Below are positions 20,710 to 30,708 of a stretch of DNA of 64,000 nt, piece by piece; the stretch's first letter is position 1; every line of letters starts with the position of its first letter. Below the pieces are notes generated by a model. That model saw only the letters and a list, made by a program, of their open reading frames with translations, searched no databases and was not told where the DNA came from. A program made the translations under genes and the position numbers. This DNA is from Leptolyngbya sp. SIOISBB (GTDB lineage Bacteria; Cyanobacteriota; Cyanobacteriia; Phormidesmidales; Phormidesmidaceae), in contig JAAHII010000001.1 in the NCBI GenBank assembly GCA_010671905.1, positions 2,046,001 to 2,110,000 of the forward strand. The letters run 5' to 3'.

Positions 20710-21627
20710 TCATTTCAATGTCTGCATGATGCTCGGGGCGATCGCGGTTAAATCTTTGGCAGCATCAAAACGATGGGCCTGAGGACCGATCGCGATTAAC
20801 GGCACTGGATTCAAGGTATGTCTTTTGGTGGTCAGATCTTCTAGGTTACCGTGGTCACTGGTGATGACTAGGGTGACATCAGGGGACAAGTTTTCCACAA
20901 GGCTTTCCACAAACTGATCGACCCGCTTTAGCACAGCGATCGCGTTTGGCCACTGCTGCTGATGCCCAGCGTAATCGGGCAAAAAACACTCAAACAGGGT
21001 AAAGGTATGGCAAGCCCCCAGACTGGCTAGTCGTCTTCCAGCTTCCCCAGGCGTAATAGGGGGCGAGGTGAATCCACGGGCGCGGGCTCGTTCCCCCGTG
21101 ATATCCCAAGAAATGGCCTGTCCTTGCTCATACTCACTCTGCATCCGAAAGGGTAGTTGGGCGGTGAGGTTGACCAAAGTGCCCACCGCATAGCGAATCC
21201 GGCGCTGGGCGATCGCTTCGAAATAAGCTGGGGAGTAGAGGTTGGCCAAGGTCACCGTGCCGCCCAGCGCCATCACCTGTTTGAACAGGCTGTGATTTGC
21301 GATCAACTGACGCAGCGAACCGTTGGCAAAGCCGGACTGGTGCCGTCCGCGAAATTGCGCCGCATTGATGCCGGTATAAAGGGTCGTTTGGCCGGTCGCA
21401 CTTTGGGGTAAACCGGGCACACCTAACCGGGCATCAATCGGTTTGGCCAGTAACGTGGGCTGGTAAATTCCCAAGTCATTCACCAGCGGACTGCCCAATA
21501 ATTGACTCAGAAAGGGCGTGTGGTCAGGGTTGGTCAGCGGATTATCGGGATGGCGATCGCCCAAACCCACCCCATCCAGAAATAGCAGAATAAATTGGGG
21601 GGGATCACTGGACATCGGCAAAATCAT
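20710..21627 (-). CDS. Alkaline-phosphatase-superfamily metalloenzyme
   Basis: 305 residues. FLLFLDGVGLGDR near the N-terminus gives the first metal ligand Asp; LPQSATGQTTLYTG holds the likely Ser/Thr nucleophile; VITSDHGNLEDLTTKRHT supplies the paired Asp-His and further His ligands. These are hallmarks of the phosphopentomutase/iPGM/alkaline phosphatase fold. The precise substrate is unknown. It is shorter than iPGM, so annotation as gpmI is not supported. Two DnaA-box-like 9-mers lie within its coding sequence. Confidence 0.82.
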   Translation of the reverse strand: MILPMSSDPPQFILLFLDGVGLGDRHPDNPLTNPDHTPFLSQLLGSPLVNDLGIYQPTLLAKPIDARLGVPGLPQSATGQTTLYTGINAAQFRGRHQSGFANGSLRQLIANHSLFKQVMALGGTVTLANLYSPAYFEAIAQRRIRYAVGTLVNLTAQLPFRMQSEYEQGQAISWDITGERARARGFTSPPITPGEAGRRLASLGACHTFTLFECFLPDYAGHQQQWPNAIAVLKRVDQFVESLVENLSPDVTLVITSDHGNLEDLTTKRHTLNPVPLIAIGPQAHRFDAAKDLTAIAPSIMQTLK

Positions 21628-21762
21628 GAAGCGGAGCTAGCAAATACAGTGGGCTGACGATACCCATACAGACTTAGGTGAACGAACTGATTCAAACTAT
21701 TGAAGTAGGGCCATCGTAAGGGCTTTTGAGGCAATGCAGCCAGCAGTCCCAGTCGAGCTAAG

Positions 21763-23307
21763 TTAGCGGTCGTACGAGGGGGTTTCGGCTAACGGGTTGG
21801 GTGTCGTGCCGGTAAACGATCGCGGCACTTTGTCTAAGCTGTCTACCGATTCCAGATCATCTCCGGCAGCCGCACCCAAATCTTTGAACTTGCGGGCGGT
21901 GACGAGTACCCGCGATTCTAGCGAACCGACGACTTTGTTGAAGGCATCAACGCTGCTGTCGAGTCCCCGGCGTAGTTTGGCCATGTGGCTGATCAGGGTA
22001 TGGGTGCGATCATACATTTCTTTGCCCAAGTTGCTAATTTGTTGGGCATTCTCCGCGAGCTTTTCTTGTCGCCAACCATAGGCAACGGCTTTGAGGAGGG
22101 CAATAAGCGTCGTCGGGGTGGCCAGGATGACCCGCTGATCGACCCCAAATTCAATCAGTCCAGGGTCCTGCTCTAGCGCCGCGCTGAAGAAGGTTTCCCC
22201 CGGCAAAAAGAGCACGACAAATTCCGGGACAGTTTGGAACTGGTCCCAATAGCTTTTGCTGCCGAGTTGAATGAGGTGAGTGCGAATTTGACGGGCGTGA
22301 TGCTGCAGACGATCGCGCTTTTGCGCTACCTCCGTCACCTCCAGCGACTCAAGGTAAGCCTGCAGCGGCGCTTTGGAATCCACAATAATGTGGCGCTGGT
22401 TGGGCAATTGAATCACCATATCGGGGCGGAGTTTGCCAGTCTCGGTATCGACGGATGCCTGCTGATAAAAGTCGCAGTATTCCACCATGCCCGCCATCTC
22501 GACCACCCGCTGCAGCTGAATTTCGCCCCAGCGGCCCCTCACGGTGGGCGATCGCAGAGCTTTGACGAGGTTGGCCGTTTCCCCTTGCAGTTGCGTTTGC
22601 GCCACCGCGAGGGACTTTACCTGTTCGGTCAGGGTGCTGTAGGCGGCTGTGCGGGCCGTCTCCAACTCTTGCAGGTGAGATTTCACCTGCTGCAGCGAGG
22701 TCGCTAGGGGATTAACTAGGGCCGCGATCGCATCCTGACGTTGCCCCAGATCGCCCCGCGCCTGACTCTGAAACTTAGCCAGCAGGGTTTCAGCCAACTG
22801 CATGAAGGATTGGGAATTTTGCTGCAGCGCATCCGCAGACAAGGCCTTGAAGGTATCGGTGAGGCGCTGTTGGGCTTGATCGAGCAGGGCTTGTTTTTCT
22901 TGGGTGAGGGCTTGTTCTTGTTGCAAGCGGGTTTCGACTTCTGAGAGCTGCGATCGCGCCACAACGTATTGGCTTTGCAACTGCTGTAGTTGAGTTTCTC
23001 GCCCTTGAAGTTGTTGCTTGATCTGGGTGACTTGCTCAAGTTGCGCCTCAGCAGTAGCGCGGTGAGTGGCCTCTTGTTGCCAATTGCGCTGTAGGGCATC
23101 TAGCTGTCGTTCGCGTTCTTGGATGCGGCCTTGCAGGTCTTGGATCTGGCGGTCTTGTTGTTGCAGTCGCTCATAGGTGCTGGCGCGATCGGCTACCACA
23201 TCCGCTTGAGCTTGGGCTCGAATCGTTTGCATGCGCGTTTGCCACCACAGGCTCGCGATCGCCCCTCCGATTCCAACCCCCATCAGTCCCCAAATCAATC
23301 CCTGCAC
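21763..23307 (-). CDS. rmuC: RmuC-family DNA recombination protein
   Basis: About 514 residues. An N-terminal membrane segment ([20 protein letters not shown]) is followed by a long Gln/Glu-rich coiled coil and the RmuC core ([65 protein letters not shown]). E. coli rmuC mutants show altered inverted-repeat recombination; the core belongs to the PD-(D/E)XK nuclease-like group. GTG 23307 is chosen because ggggaag lies just upstream; a TTG at 23328 is also in frame. Confidence 0.92.
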   Translation of the reverse strand: MQGLIWGLMGVGIGGAIASLWWQTRMQTIRAQAQADVVADRASTYERLQQQDRQIQDLQGRIQERERQLDALQRNWQQEATHRATAEAQLEQVTQIKQQLQGRETQLQQLQSQYVVARSQLSEVETRLQQEQALTQEKQALLDQAQQRLTDTFKALSADALQQNSQSFMQLAETLLAKFQSQARGDLGQRQDAIAALVNPLATSLQQVKSHLQELETARTAAYSTLTEQVKSLAVAQTQLQGETANLVKALRSPTVRGRWGEIQLQRVVEMAGMVEYCDFYQQASVDTETGKLRPDMVIQLPNQRHIIVDSKAPLQAYLESLEVTEVAQKRDRLQHHARQIRTHLIQLGSKSYWDQFQTVPEFVVLFLPGETFFSAALEQDPGLIEFGVDQRVILATPTTLIALLKAVAYGWRQEKLAENAQQISNLGKEMYDRTHTLISHMAKLRRGLDSSVDAFNKVVGSLESRVLVTARKFKDLGAAAGDDLESVDSLDKVPRSFTGTTPNPLAETPSYDR

Positions 23308-23399
23308 CGCATGCTTCCCCAGAAACAAGTGGTCTCAAGGTAACAACATTTGTACTAATTCTCAATGGGCGGCGGCGGAGATGCCGTTAGCCTCAATCT

Positions 23400-24419
23400 T
23401 TACTCATCAAAATGGGCGGGATACACAAAGGCAAACGCCGTTGTACTGGGAACCACCGTGCCGTCCATCTGTTCCACTACCACCGTTGAGAGAGCGTCAT
23501 CCCAACGAGCGCGGACGGTTTGTCCGGCAAATTCAACTTCTTGAATTCCTACTTGTTTAACGTCTTCGTGAACGAAGGCGCGGCTGGCCCCGGAGAATTC
23601 ATTGAAGGGGGTGGCGTCGTCGGTTGACCAGATGTAGCTGACGATTTCTTTGGGATGGTGGGCTAACCGATGCTGATTGCGGACAGGGAAGATGATGTTC
23701 TCGTCGGTGTAGTAAGTGCCGTAGGGATAGCGGGTGTAGTCGCGATCGTGCCCTGTGCGCGTGGAGAGAATGTGACTGTCAGGATGTTGCGCTATCCAAG
23801 CTCCTAGGGTGGTTTTCGCTGCCGGCAGGCGGTTGAGGGATTGGTTGACTTGCGGCCCCATCACGCCCATGGCCCAAGGTTGAGAGTAGAGAGAATCGTC
23901 GGCGCGATCGAACATTACTAAACAGCTTTGGTAGAGCTTGCCAGAGACGCCAAAGGTGGTGTCGCCGCGCTCAAAGGCCACGATGGTGTCGCACAGGGGA
24001 CAGTAGGTGACGGTGATATTCACCCCACCCACGGTGTCGTTCACAATTTCATGCCAGTTCATCACGTTGTACGGATACGCCTTGGCTTCACCATTGATGA
24101 CCATGCCAATCACCCACTCATCATCCTGAAATGGGGTGGTGTTAGCGGTGTCAAACTCCGGCGCATCAATGCTCGGAATGCCATCTTTGGGCGGCCCGCC
24201 ATTCAGCAGGTCTGCTAACTCAATGCGGCTAGTCGCCTCTAGATCGATATCCTGCTTACGTAAATCGCCCAGTTCTTGACTTTGATCATGAAAAATTTGT
24301 GCCAGGGCAAAATGGCGGAGTTTGAAATTATCCCAACCGCCAGCCTGCAAAATCCCAGCCCCGATCGCCACACCGATAGCGGCGAGGGTCACCAAAACGA
24401 ACCTTCCTAGTCGTTTCAT
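23400..24419 (-). CDS. DUF3179 domain exported protein
   Basis: 339 residues. A signal peptide or N-terminal anchor (VLVTLAAIGVAIGAGILQAGG) leads into the DUF3179 domain, with GMVINGEAKAYPYNVMNWHEIVNDTVGG, TYCPLCDTIVAFER and SGKLYQSCLVMFDR. The TYCPLC pair of cysteines and nearby His residues could bind metal, which is typical of the family but not proven. Probably periplasmic. Function unknown. Confidence 0.88.
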   Translation of the reverse strand: MKRLGRFVLVTLAAIGVAIGAGILQAGGWDNFKLRHFALAQIFHDQSQELGDLRKQDIDLEATSRIELADLLNGGPPKDGIPSIDAPEFDTANTTPFQDDEWVIGMVINGEAKAYPYNVMNWHEIVNDTVGGVNITVTYCPLCDTIVAFERGDTTFGVSGKLYQSCLVMFDRADDSLYSQPWAMGVMGPQVNQSLNRLPAAKTTLGAWIAQHPDSHILSTRTGHDRDYTRYPYGTYYTDENIIFPVRNQHRLAHHPKEIVSYIWSTDDATPFNEFSGASRAFVHEDVKQVGIQEVEFAGQTVRARWDDALSTVVVEQMDGTVVPSTTAFAFVYPAHFDE

Positions 24420-24804
24420 AGCTTCTCTAGTCAGAGTGACTTGGACGTGTGTAGGGGCCAGCTACGGCCGATCCCCCCTCAATCCCCCTAACGCCCTCCG
24501 GGCATGGCTGCGCTAGAAAAAGGGGGAATTCCAAGCCCATGAGTTCATAGCCCCTTTTTTAAGGGGGCGGCGATAGCGGGGGATCCTACGAGCGCGCTAA
24601 ACATGTATGTGGCATTTTCACTTTGACGGGCAGAGATTTTGAGGCGGTTAACGCAACATGAGAGGACGCTGAAAATTTGACTGCAGGGGCTGTCAGTAAT
24701 ACCGATTCTCTAAAATCCAATTACACATCTTCCCCCTTGGCTCCCTGCCCCCCAGAGCCCTCAACTCCGACCTGTAACTCTATTCTGGGGTACTGGTATA
24801 ACCT
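24420..24804. other. Intergenic region with C/G-rich hairpin repeat
   Basis: A repeat from about 24473 to 24594 contains ccccctcaatccccctaacg, a central aagggggaattcc and cctttttt aagggggcgg, all able to fold on themselves. This is the cyanobacterial type of hairpin repeat. No gene was recognised. Confidence 0.5.
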
Positions 24805-25662
24805 CTATAGCTCAGCTCTGGACTTTAAGGTGGAGCCAATGCTGGCCGAACTAACGAGCACGATCGCGATCACCATCCGTAAGCTCAGCTGCTCGCCCAA
24901 AACAATTAAGCCAATACAGGAAGCCACGCCAGGTTCGACGCTCATCAAAACCCCAAACACCTTGACTGGGAGTTGTCGTAGCGCGGCCATTTCCAGCGAG
25001 TAGGGCAGGGCCGATGACAAAATGGCGACCAACAACCCCATCATCAAAATATAGGGATTGAGCAGATTGGTGCCTTCTGCCGCGATGCCAAAGGGCACGA
25101 TCGCGATCGCCCCCGCCGTCATCGCCATGGCCACCCCTTCACTACCGGGAAAGACCTTGCCCACCTGAGCTGACAAGGTGATGTATGCAGCCCAGCAACT
25201 GCCCGCGATCAAGGCTAATATCACCCCGAGCGGATGTAACGACCCGCCAATCGGGGCCAGCAATGCCACCCCTGCTGCGGCCATCGCTACCCACACCCAA
25301 TCGGCTCCCCGTCGGGAATAAAATAGCGCCACCCCCAACGGCCCCACAAACTCCAGCGTGACCGCCACCCCAATGGGAATGTAGGCGATCGCGTGATACA
25401 GGCAGGCGTTCATGATGCCCATCGATAGACCCAGCAGGGCCAGCAGCCGATAATCTTGCCAGGAATGGTGCCGCCACCGGGGTCGTACGAGCAGCAGCAA
25501 CACCAGCGCCCCCAGCCCTAACCGCAGACTCACCATGCCAAACGGACTCACCTGATCAAACAGCCCTTTCGCGATCGCGGCACCCGAATGAATTGAGGCC
25601 ATCGATAGGAATAAGAGCAGAATGGGCGATCGCCAGTTTTGTTGCGTCGTCAGTTGGGTCAC
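24805..25662 (-). CDS. EamA-family (RhtA-like) membrane exporter
   Basis: About 285 residues with ten predicted membrane helices in two EamA repeats. Features include AIHSG-like SIHSGAAIAKGLFDQVSP, ACLYHAIAYIPIGVAVTLEFVGPLGVAL and LPYSLEMAALRQLPVKVFGVLMSVEPGVA, all close to threonine/homoserine exporter RhtA. GTG 25662 is preferred over the ATG at 25722 because ggggagg sits five bases before it. Amino-acid export is inferred from family similarity. Confidence 0.88.
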   Translation of the reverse strand: MTQLTTQQNWRSPILLLFLSMASIHSGAAIAKGLFDQVSPFGMVSLRLGLGALVLLLLVRPRWRHHSWQDYRLLALLGLSMGIMNACLYHAIAYIPIGVAVTLEFVGPLGVALFYSRRGADWVWVAMAAAGVALLAPIGGSLHPLGVILALIAGSCWAAYITLSAQVGKVFPGSEGVAMAMTAGAIAIVPFGIAAEGTNLLNPYILMMGLLVAILSSALPYSLEMAALRQLPVKVFGVLMSVEPGVASCIGLIVLGEQLSLRMVIAIVLVSSASIGSTLKSRAEL

Positions 25663-25870
25663 ACAGTCCTCCCCGGCAGGGTAAATCGCCTTTGCACAGT
25701 ACCGCAGCGATCGCGGCAACATCTAGCAATGACAAACATACTGCCTATGAACAACTTTCATAGTGAGTAAACCCGTTAGGATAGCTAGACTCACCCGCCC
25801 GCAGAGCGGCACTGTAAACTTATATAAAGCGCAGTTCGGCGCTGAAGATTCCTCAAAGAGGCTGCTGTTC

Positions 25871-26758
25871 ATGTCTGTTGCAACTGCTGTCACCGTGCTG
25901 GATTGCACCTGGCCCTGGCAAGGTTTTCCCATCCGCTATCAAAAGGCGGGTACCGTTGGGACTCCCCTGGTGTTGATCCACGGCTTTGGAGCCTCCAGCG
26001 ATCATTGGCGCAAAAACATTCCGGTGCTGGCAGAGACTAATCGAGTCTACGCGATCGATCTGATCGGCTTCGGCAAATCGGTTAAACCTCATCCAGGCAA
26101 GCCGGTGCCCTACACGTTTGAAACGTGGGGCCAACTGATTGTCGATTTTTGCCGTGATGTGATTGGTGAAGCGGCTTTCTTGGTGGGTAATTCCATTGGC
26201 TGTGTCGTGGCACTGCAAGCGGCGGTTATGGCCCCTGAGCAAGCGCGGGGGGTGGCGATGCTCGACTGTTCTCTGCGGTTACTACACGATCGCAAACGCG
26301 CTACTTTGCCCTGGTATCGCAGTGCGCCGACGCCTTTGTTTCAAGCCTTATTGGGATTTCGCCCCTTGGGTCATTTCTTTTTCTCGCGGCTGGCGCGGCC
26401 CAAGTTTGTACGCAATGTGCTGAAGCAGGCCTACGGTCGGGAAGAGGCCGTGACGGATGAACTCGTGGATATTTTGATTGAGCCATCTAAAGATGAAGGC
26501 GCTGCCGATGTGTTTCTCGCTTTTGTCCGCTATTCCCAAGGACCGCTAGCAGAAGATTTATTGCCACAGGTGCAATGTCCCGTCTTGGTCATTTGGGGCA
26601 ATGCCGATCCGTGGGAACCAATTGAACTGGGCCGCGCCTATGCCGACTACCCGACCGTTGAGGATTTTATCGAGCTAGACGGCATCGGTCATTGTCCCCA
26701 AGACGAAGCTCCGGAACTGGTGAATCCAGCCTTGAGGGATTGGGCGGCGCGTCATTGA
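25871..26758 (+). CDS. Alpha/beta hydrolase
   Basis: 295 residues from ATG 25871. The oxyanion block LVLIHGFGASSDHWRKN, nucleophile elbow VGNSIGCVV (Ser108), acid Asp in VIWGNADPWEP and base His in GIGHCPQDE make a complete catalytic triad. The protein resembles the plant/cyanobacterial hydrolases often annotated as pheophytinase-like or haloalkane-dehalogenase-like, but the substrate cannot be told. Earlier in-frame starts exist; this one begins directly before the conserved domain. Confidence 0.9.
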   Translation: MSVATAVTVLDCTWPWQGFPIRYQKAGTVGTPLVLIHGFGASSDHWRKNIPVLAETNRVYAIDLIGFGKSVKPHPGKPVPYTFETWGQLIVDFCRDVIGEAAFLVGNSIGCVVALQAAVMAPEQARGVAMLDCSLRLLHDRKRATLPWYRSAPTPLFQALLGFRPLGHFFFSRLARPKFVRNVLKQAYGREEAVTDELVDILIEPSKDEGAADVFLAFVRYSQGPLAEDLLPQVQCPVLVIWGNADPWEPIELGRAYADYPTVEDFIELDGIGHCPQDEAPELVNPALRDWAARH

Positions 26759-26759
26759 A

Positions 26760-26791
26760 TTCGGAGTTTGGAGTTCGGAGTTCGGAGTTCA
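26760..26791. repeat. Short tandem repeat of ttcggag-type units
   Basis: Four to five units of the pattern gagttcg / gagtttg follow each other directly behind the hydrolase stop codon. Such microsatellite-like heptamers are common in intergenic cyanobacterial DNA. No function is proposed. Confidence 0.7.
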
Positions 26792-26877
26792 GAAGGCCAG
26801 CATGACGAGACTTGGTTGCTAGAACGTTGGAACAAAACCCCGGTTTCTGGAATTGACGAACTCAGCGGGCGGTGCTT

Positions 26878-26980
26878 TATAGCAAGCCGCAGTTTGATCA
26901 GGTCACTCTGGATTGTTGAAACCGTTATCTGACAAGCATTTTAATTCCGCATTCCGACCTCCGCATTCCGCATTCTGCTT
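26878..26980 (+). repeat. Dispersed repeat, copy A
   Basis: About 103 bases beginning tatagcaagccgcagtttga and ending with the internally repetitive attccgcattccgacctcc and gcattccgcattctg. The same sequence occurs in inverse orientation at 42235-42336 (copy B) and, more diverged, at 62267-62368 (copy C). No coding potential. It may be a small non-autonomous element or an intergenic repeat family. Confidence 0.85.
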
Positions 26981-27016
26981 TAACCGCCAGAAAATAGTTG
27001 GCTGGCAAAGGTTTGA

Positions 27017-28294
27017 TTACGGCTGTGCCGCTTGTCGTTCGTGCATTTGGTCGTAGATGTAGCGGGCGACGGTGGGTAAGATCGTGGCGTCCTCGGAGAA
27101 GGCCGGATCGTTGGCAAAGAGTACGAGGGCGAAGCGGACTTGACCATCGGGCGAAGCAATAATGGCCGCTTCTTGCCGACCATCGTCAAAAGTGAACCCC
27201 AGTTTGGTATACAGCTGAGTATCTGGCGGCAGATACTCGCCCAAAAATCCGGCGATCGCATTGAACTCCTCCTGCTGCCAGACAGCTGGATCGGTGCTGT
27301 GAGAGAGGTGCTGCTTGATGCGATCGCTAAATTCTGGTGAGATGGCCTGGCCAGTATCGATTTCATACAACAGTCGCGCTACGGCGGCGGTAGTCAGATA
27401 ATTACGCCGGAGGGTTGCATTAGCGGTTGGGTTAGGGTCACCATTCGCAAACTGTAAATCTCGGCCGATACGAGATGCCATCTCTAGATCCGGCACCGGG
27501 AAGGTTTTGTGGGCAATGTTGAGGTCTGGATATTGGGCTAGTAAGAAGTAATCATTCAGCTTTGTGCGGGCATCGATCCAGGTTTGTAACTCCGCTGGGG
27601 GCAAATCGTCACCGGAGACGGTCTGAGTCAGCGCATCCACCACGCGACTCGACGCCCCATTGTTGGAATAGTGCGACATCAGCACTTCGTCGTCAGAATA
27701 GACGTCAATCTCTGGCTGGAGTAGGCCTGCATCATACTGGCCATACAACGCCACCAACCAAAACAACTTCACGATACTGGCAGGATAGCGGGGCTGCTGA
27801 TCTTGATATGCCGCATAGTCACAGCAGTCGCCAGTCAAATCGACCAAGCTGATCGAGACCGATTCTGTAGGCAGCTCTTGGGCGGCAATCAGATCCACCG
27901 CTCCCTCGATGATTTGCGTCAGGCTAGGGGTCTGGGTCGTCACAGCCAGGGTTGCGAACGGGGGCTGTACGGCGATCGGGTAGCGCAGATAATCGTAATA
28001 AGCGACGGCAGGGAAAAATGCTAGGCCCTCTTGTAAAGTGTCAGCCGTGGTCGTAAGCGGCGATCGCTCAAAATCTACCAACGTCACTGCAGCACATCTA
28101 GGGGCCAGTCGGACCATGACCGGAGCCACGGTCTCCGCTGCCGCAACCGTGCAGAAGGCGGACACCGTTGGGGCTAGACCGCTCGCCACCCACATTCTAC
28201 CGATCGCCACTAAGCCACCGACAACAAATCCGATGAGGGGCAGATCTAGCCAAAATGTACGCTTTGACAATCGATATCGAAACGGGATGGTCAT
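27017..28294 (-). CDS. Serine hydrolase, class A beta-lactamase-like
   Basis: About 425 residues from ATG 28294. One N-terminal membrane segment (LIGFVVGGLVAIGRMWVASG) anchors or exports it. The C-terminal part has the penicillin-binding signature motifs: S-x-x-K in YPASIVKLFWLV, S-x-N in HYSNNGASS and a K-[TSL]-G-like KLGFTFDDG. It should therefore use an acyl-serine mechanism. It could be a peptidoglycan-related hydrolase rather than a true resistance enzyme; the long N-terminal region (about 50-150) is not recognised. Confidence 0.82.
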   Translation of the reverse strand: MTIPFRYRLSKRTFWLDLPLIGFVVGGLVAIGRMWVASGLAPTVSAFCTVAAAETVAPVMVRLAPRCAAVTLVDFERSPLTTTADTLQEGLAFFPAVAYYDYLRYPIAVQPPFATLAVTTQTPSLTQIIEGAVDLIAAQELPTESVSISLVDLTGDCCDYAAYQDQQPRYPASIVKLFWLVALYGQYDAGLLQPEIDVYSDDEVLMSHYSNNGASSRVVDALTQTVSGDDLPPAELQTWIDARTKLNDYFLLAQYPDLNIAHKTFPVPDLEMASRIGRDLQFANGDPNPTANATLRRNYLTTAAVARLLYEIDTGQAISPEFSDRIKQHLSHSTDPAVWQQEEFNAIAGFLGEYLPPDTQLYTKLGFTFDDGRQEAAIIASPDGQVRFALVLFANDPAFSEDATILPTVARYIYDQMHERQAAQP

Positions 28295-28531
28295 ACTGAC
28301 AGGGCAGGTTACCAAAAAGGGGCGGCGATCGCGGATAGTCCAGCAGCCATCAACAGCGGCTACGAACTGCCGAGATTATAGAAGACCTTTAGAAAACTGC
28401 ACGTTTGCCCGCTCACTGAAGCAGTTGCAGTAGAAAATTGCAGCGGGTTGCTTAGTCGCTTGTCAGCATGGCGGCAATGCCCTGGGGAACACTGCAGGCA
28501 GTTGCCTGCCCATGTATTGAAGGAGTCAATA

Positions 28532-30247
28532 GTGGCCACTGAACATCAGTTTGTGCTGGATTTAACGGTCGCGTTAGGCGCTTCAGCCCTGAGTGGATAT
28601 CTGGCCAACCGGCTTCGACAACCGGCACTGCTGGGCTATTTAGCGGCTGGTCTGTTGATCGGCCCATCGGGGTTTGGTCTGCTCAATGATGTGCAACAAA
28701 TTGAAGAACTGGCAGAAATTGGCGTTGCCTTTTTGCTCTTTGCGTTGGGCGTTGAGTTTTCGCTTGCCGAACTCCGGCGAGTGCAAAAAATTGCGATTCA
28801 GGGCAGCTTGTTGCAAATCGGTTTGACGACCCTACTGGTGACTGTCATCTCTCTGCTGGCCGGTTGGGCGACCTCGCCACTGCAGGGAGTGTTTCTGGGC
28901 TTTGTGCTGGCACTTTCATCCACTGCTGTGGTGCTCAAAATCTTGACCGAGCGTGGTGAAACCGGGGCCTTGCACGGGCAACTCATGCTCGCTTTGCTGA
29001 TTGCTCAAGACCTGGCCTTAGGTCTGATGCTAGCTTTTTTGCCTGCGCTAGATCAGCCTGATCAGTTTTGGCTCGTTTTCATCAGCGCCGTGTTGAAATT
29101 CACCCTGTTTCTGGGAGGCGCGATCGCGGTGGGGCGTTGGTGCATTCCCAGTCTGATGCGCACAGTGGCAGCGACGGAAAGCCAAGAACTGTTTTTGCTC
29201 ACGACCATTGCGCTGTGTCTAGGCATTGCTTGGATCACCTCCATCCTCGGCCTTTCCATTGAACTGGGAGCCTTTGTGGCGGGGCTCATGGTGGCTGAAG
29301 TCGATTATTCTGAGCAGGCTCTGGGGCGAGTATTGCCGCTACGAGACACCTTTGCCTGCATCTTTTTTGCTTCGGTGGGCATGTTGATTGATCCGCAAGT
29401 GTTGCTAGAAAACTGGGTAATTATTTTTGAGTTAGTGACCGTAGTAATGGTGGGTAAAGCGCTGATTATCTCGCCCATCATTTTGCGCTTTGGCTATTCC
29501 TTTAAGACGGCCTTGCTCGTAAGTGTGGGCCTCAATCAGATTGGGGAATTTTCTTTTGTACTATCTTTGCAAGGATTAGATTTAGGGCTCATCAGCGAGC
29601 AGCAGTACCTGTTGCTGTTGGGGACTACGGCCATCACGCTGGTGCTGACACCGGCCTGGCTCAACAGTGCGCCTTGGCTGACGCGATCGCTGCACCGCAT
29701 TCCGGGATTTGCTCGCTGGCTTGATCGCCGGGCCGAACCGCAGCTCCTCTCGGTTCCGGATACGTTGGCTGACCATATCATTGTGGCGGGATATGGCCGA
29801 GTGGGCCGAGTACTGGTCAATATTCTGCTCAATCGCGGTTATGAAGTGTTGGTGATTGAGAATAGTGAAGCGGCCATTCAACAACTACGCCATCGCCATA
29901 TTCCCTATATCTATGGAGATGCGGATGCTGAACAGGTGTTGGCAAAAACCCATCTGGCCCAAGCGAAGGCCATGGCGATCGCCCTGCCGGACCCGACGAG
30001 TACGCGGCTGTTGCTACAGCGAGCGTTAGCCCGATCGCCCCAACTGGATATCATTGCCCGCTCCCACACCGATCAAGAAATCGACCTGTTAACCCAAATT
30101 GGCGCGCGGGAAGTGGTGCAGCCCGAATTTGAAGCTGCGATGGAACTCGGGGCGCACTTGCTCAGGACTTTGGGCGAAGACGCTAGCGGCATTCAGCAGG
30201 TGTTGACCAACATCCGTAGCGATCGCTATCAAAGTGTCCGCAGCTAA
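28532..30247 (+). CDS. Cation:proton antiporter, KefB/CPA2 type with TrkA-N domain
   Basis: 571 residues from GTG 28532, chosen because aaggag lies six bases upstream. The N-terminal CPA2 exchanger domain has about 12 helices (RQPALLGYLAAGLLIGPSGF, LALSSTAVVLKIL, LIAQDLALGL, GAFVAGLMVAE). The C-terminal RCK/TrkA-N domain begins at about residue 412 with the nucleotide-binding HIIVAGYGRVGRVL and ends YGDADAEQVL. It exchanges K+ or Na+ for H+ in the inner membrane and is probably gated by nucleotide binding. Confidence 0.93.
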   Translation: MATEHQFVLDLTVALGASALSGYLANRLRQPALLGYLAAGLLIGPSGFGLLNDVQQIEELAEIGVAFLLFALGVEFSLAELRRVQKIAIQGSLLQIGLTTLLVTVISLLAGWATSPLQGVFLGFVLALSSTAVVLKILTERGETGALHGQLMLALLIAQDLALGLMLAFLPALDQPDQFWLVFISAVLKFTLFLGGAIAVGRWCIPSLMRTVAATESQELFLLTTIALCLGIAWITSILGLSIELGAFVAGLMVAEVDYSEQALGRVLPLRDTFACIFFASVGMLIDPQVLLENWVIIFELVTVVMVGKALIISPIILRFGYSFKTALLVSVGLNQIGEFSFVLSLQGLDLGLISEQQYLLLLGTTAITLVLTPAWLNSAPWLTRSLHRIPGFARWLDRRAEPQLLSVPDTLADHIIVAGYGRVGRVLVNILLNRGYEVLVIENSEAAIQQLRHRHIPYIYGDADAEQVLAKTHLAQAKAMAIALPDPTSTRLLLQRALARSPQLDIIARSHTDQEIDLLTQIGAREVVQPEFEAAMELGAHLLRTLGEDASGIQQVLTNIRSDRYQSVRS

Positions 30248-30330
30248 CAGGAGTCCGCTGACTCATCGGGACGGTTAGACTCTGACCACTGCTATACAAT
30301 CAATGCGACTGTCCCTCATTTCCCCCGCTC

Positions 30331-30678
30331 ATGCCCAGCGATATCATTCAAACCGTCACGTCTTCCGAAGAGTCCATTGTGCTTTTTGAAATGAGTGACC
30401 CACGGGGTAAAACCACAGCGACAAGTCGACACCCTCAAGAGCTGGCCGCCAAATCGGCTCAAGCCCTAGGACAAGCGATGGGCACGATTCAGGCGCTGGC
30501 TAACCGCACTTCCGAAACCCTGGCTAAACTCCCGACACCTCCCGACACGTGCGAAGTCGAATTTGGCATCAAAGTCGATGCCCAAGCCGGTGCGTTGGTG
30601 AGCAATTCTGCAGATGCTAGTAACTTGCGAATTAAGTTCGTTTGGTCGTCTCAGCCCCCTGCGGCACCACCGACATAG
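30331..30678 (+). CDS. Trypco1 (CU044_2847-family) protein
   Basis: 115 residues. The C-terminal block CEVEFGIKVDAQAGALVSNSADASNLRIKFVW matches the trypsin-co-occurring domain 1 (Trypco1). This domain was predicted in comparative studies to be an adaptor in conflict systems together with trypsin-like peptidases. No peptidase gene is next to it here: the antiporter ends 83 bases upstream and a Crp-like gene converges from the other side. Its role alone is unknown. Confidence 0.75.
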   Translation: MPSDIIQTVTSSEESIVLFEMSDPRGKTTATSRHPQELAAKSAQALGQAMGTIQALANRTSETLAKLPTPPDTCEVEFGIKVDAQAGALVSNSADASNLRIKFVWSSQPPAAPPT

Positions 30679-30708
30679 GGATTGAGCTGCTAACGGCAAA
30701 ACTTTAGC

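Noticed and set aside
26760-26791. Tandem heptamer repeats considered as a CRISPR remnant
   Set aside because: Units are too short and without spacers; no cas gene in the window.
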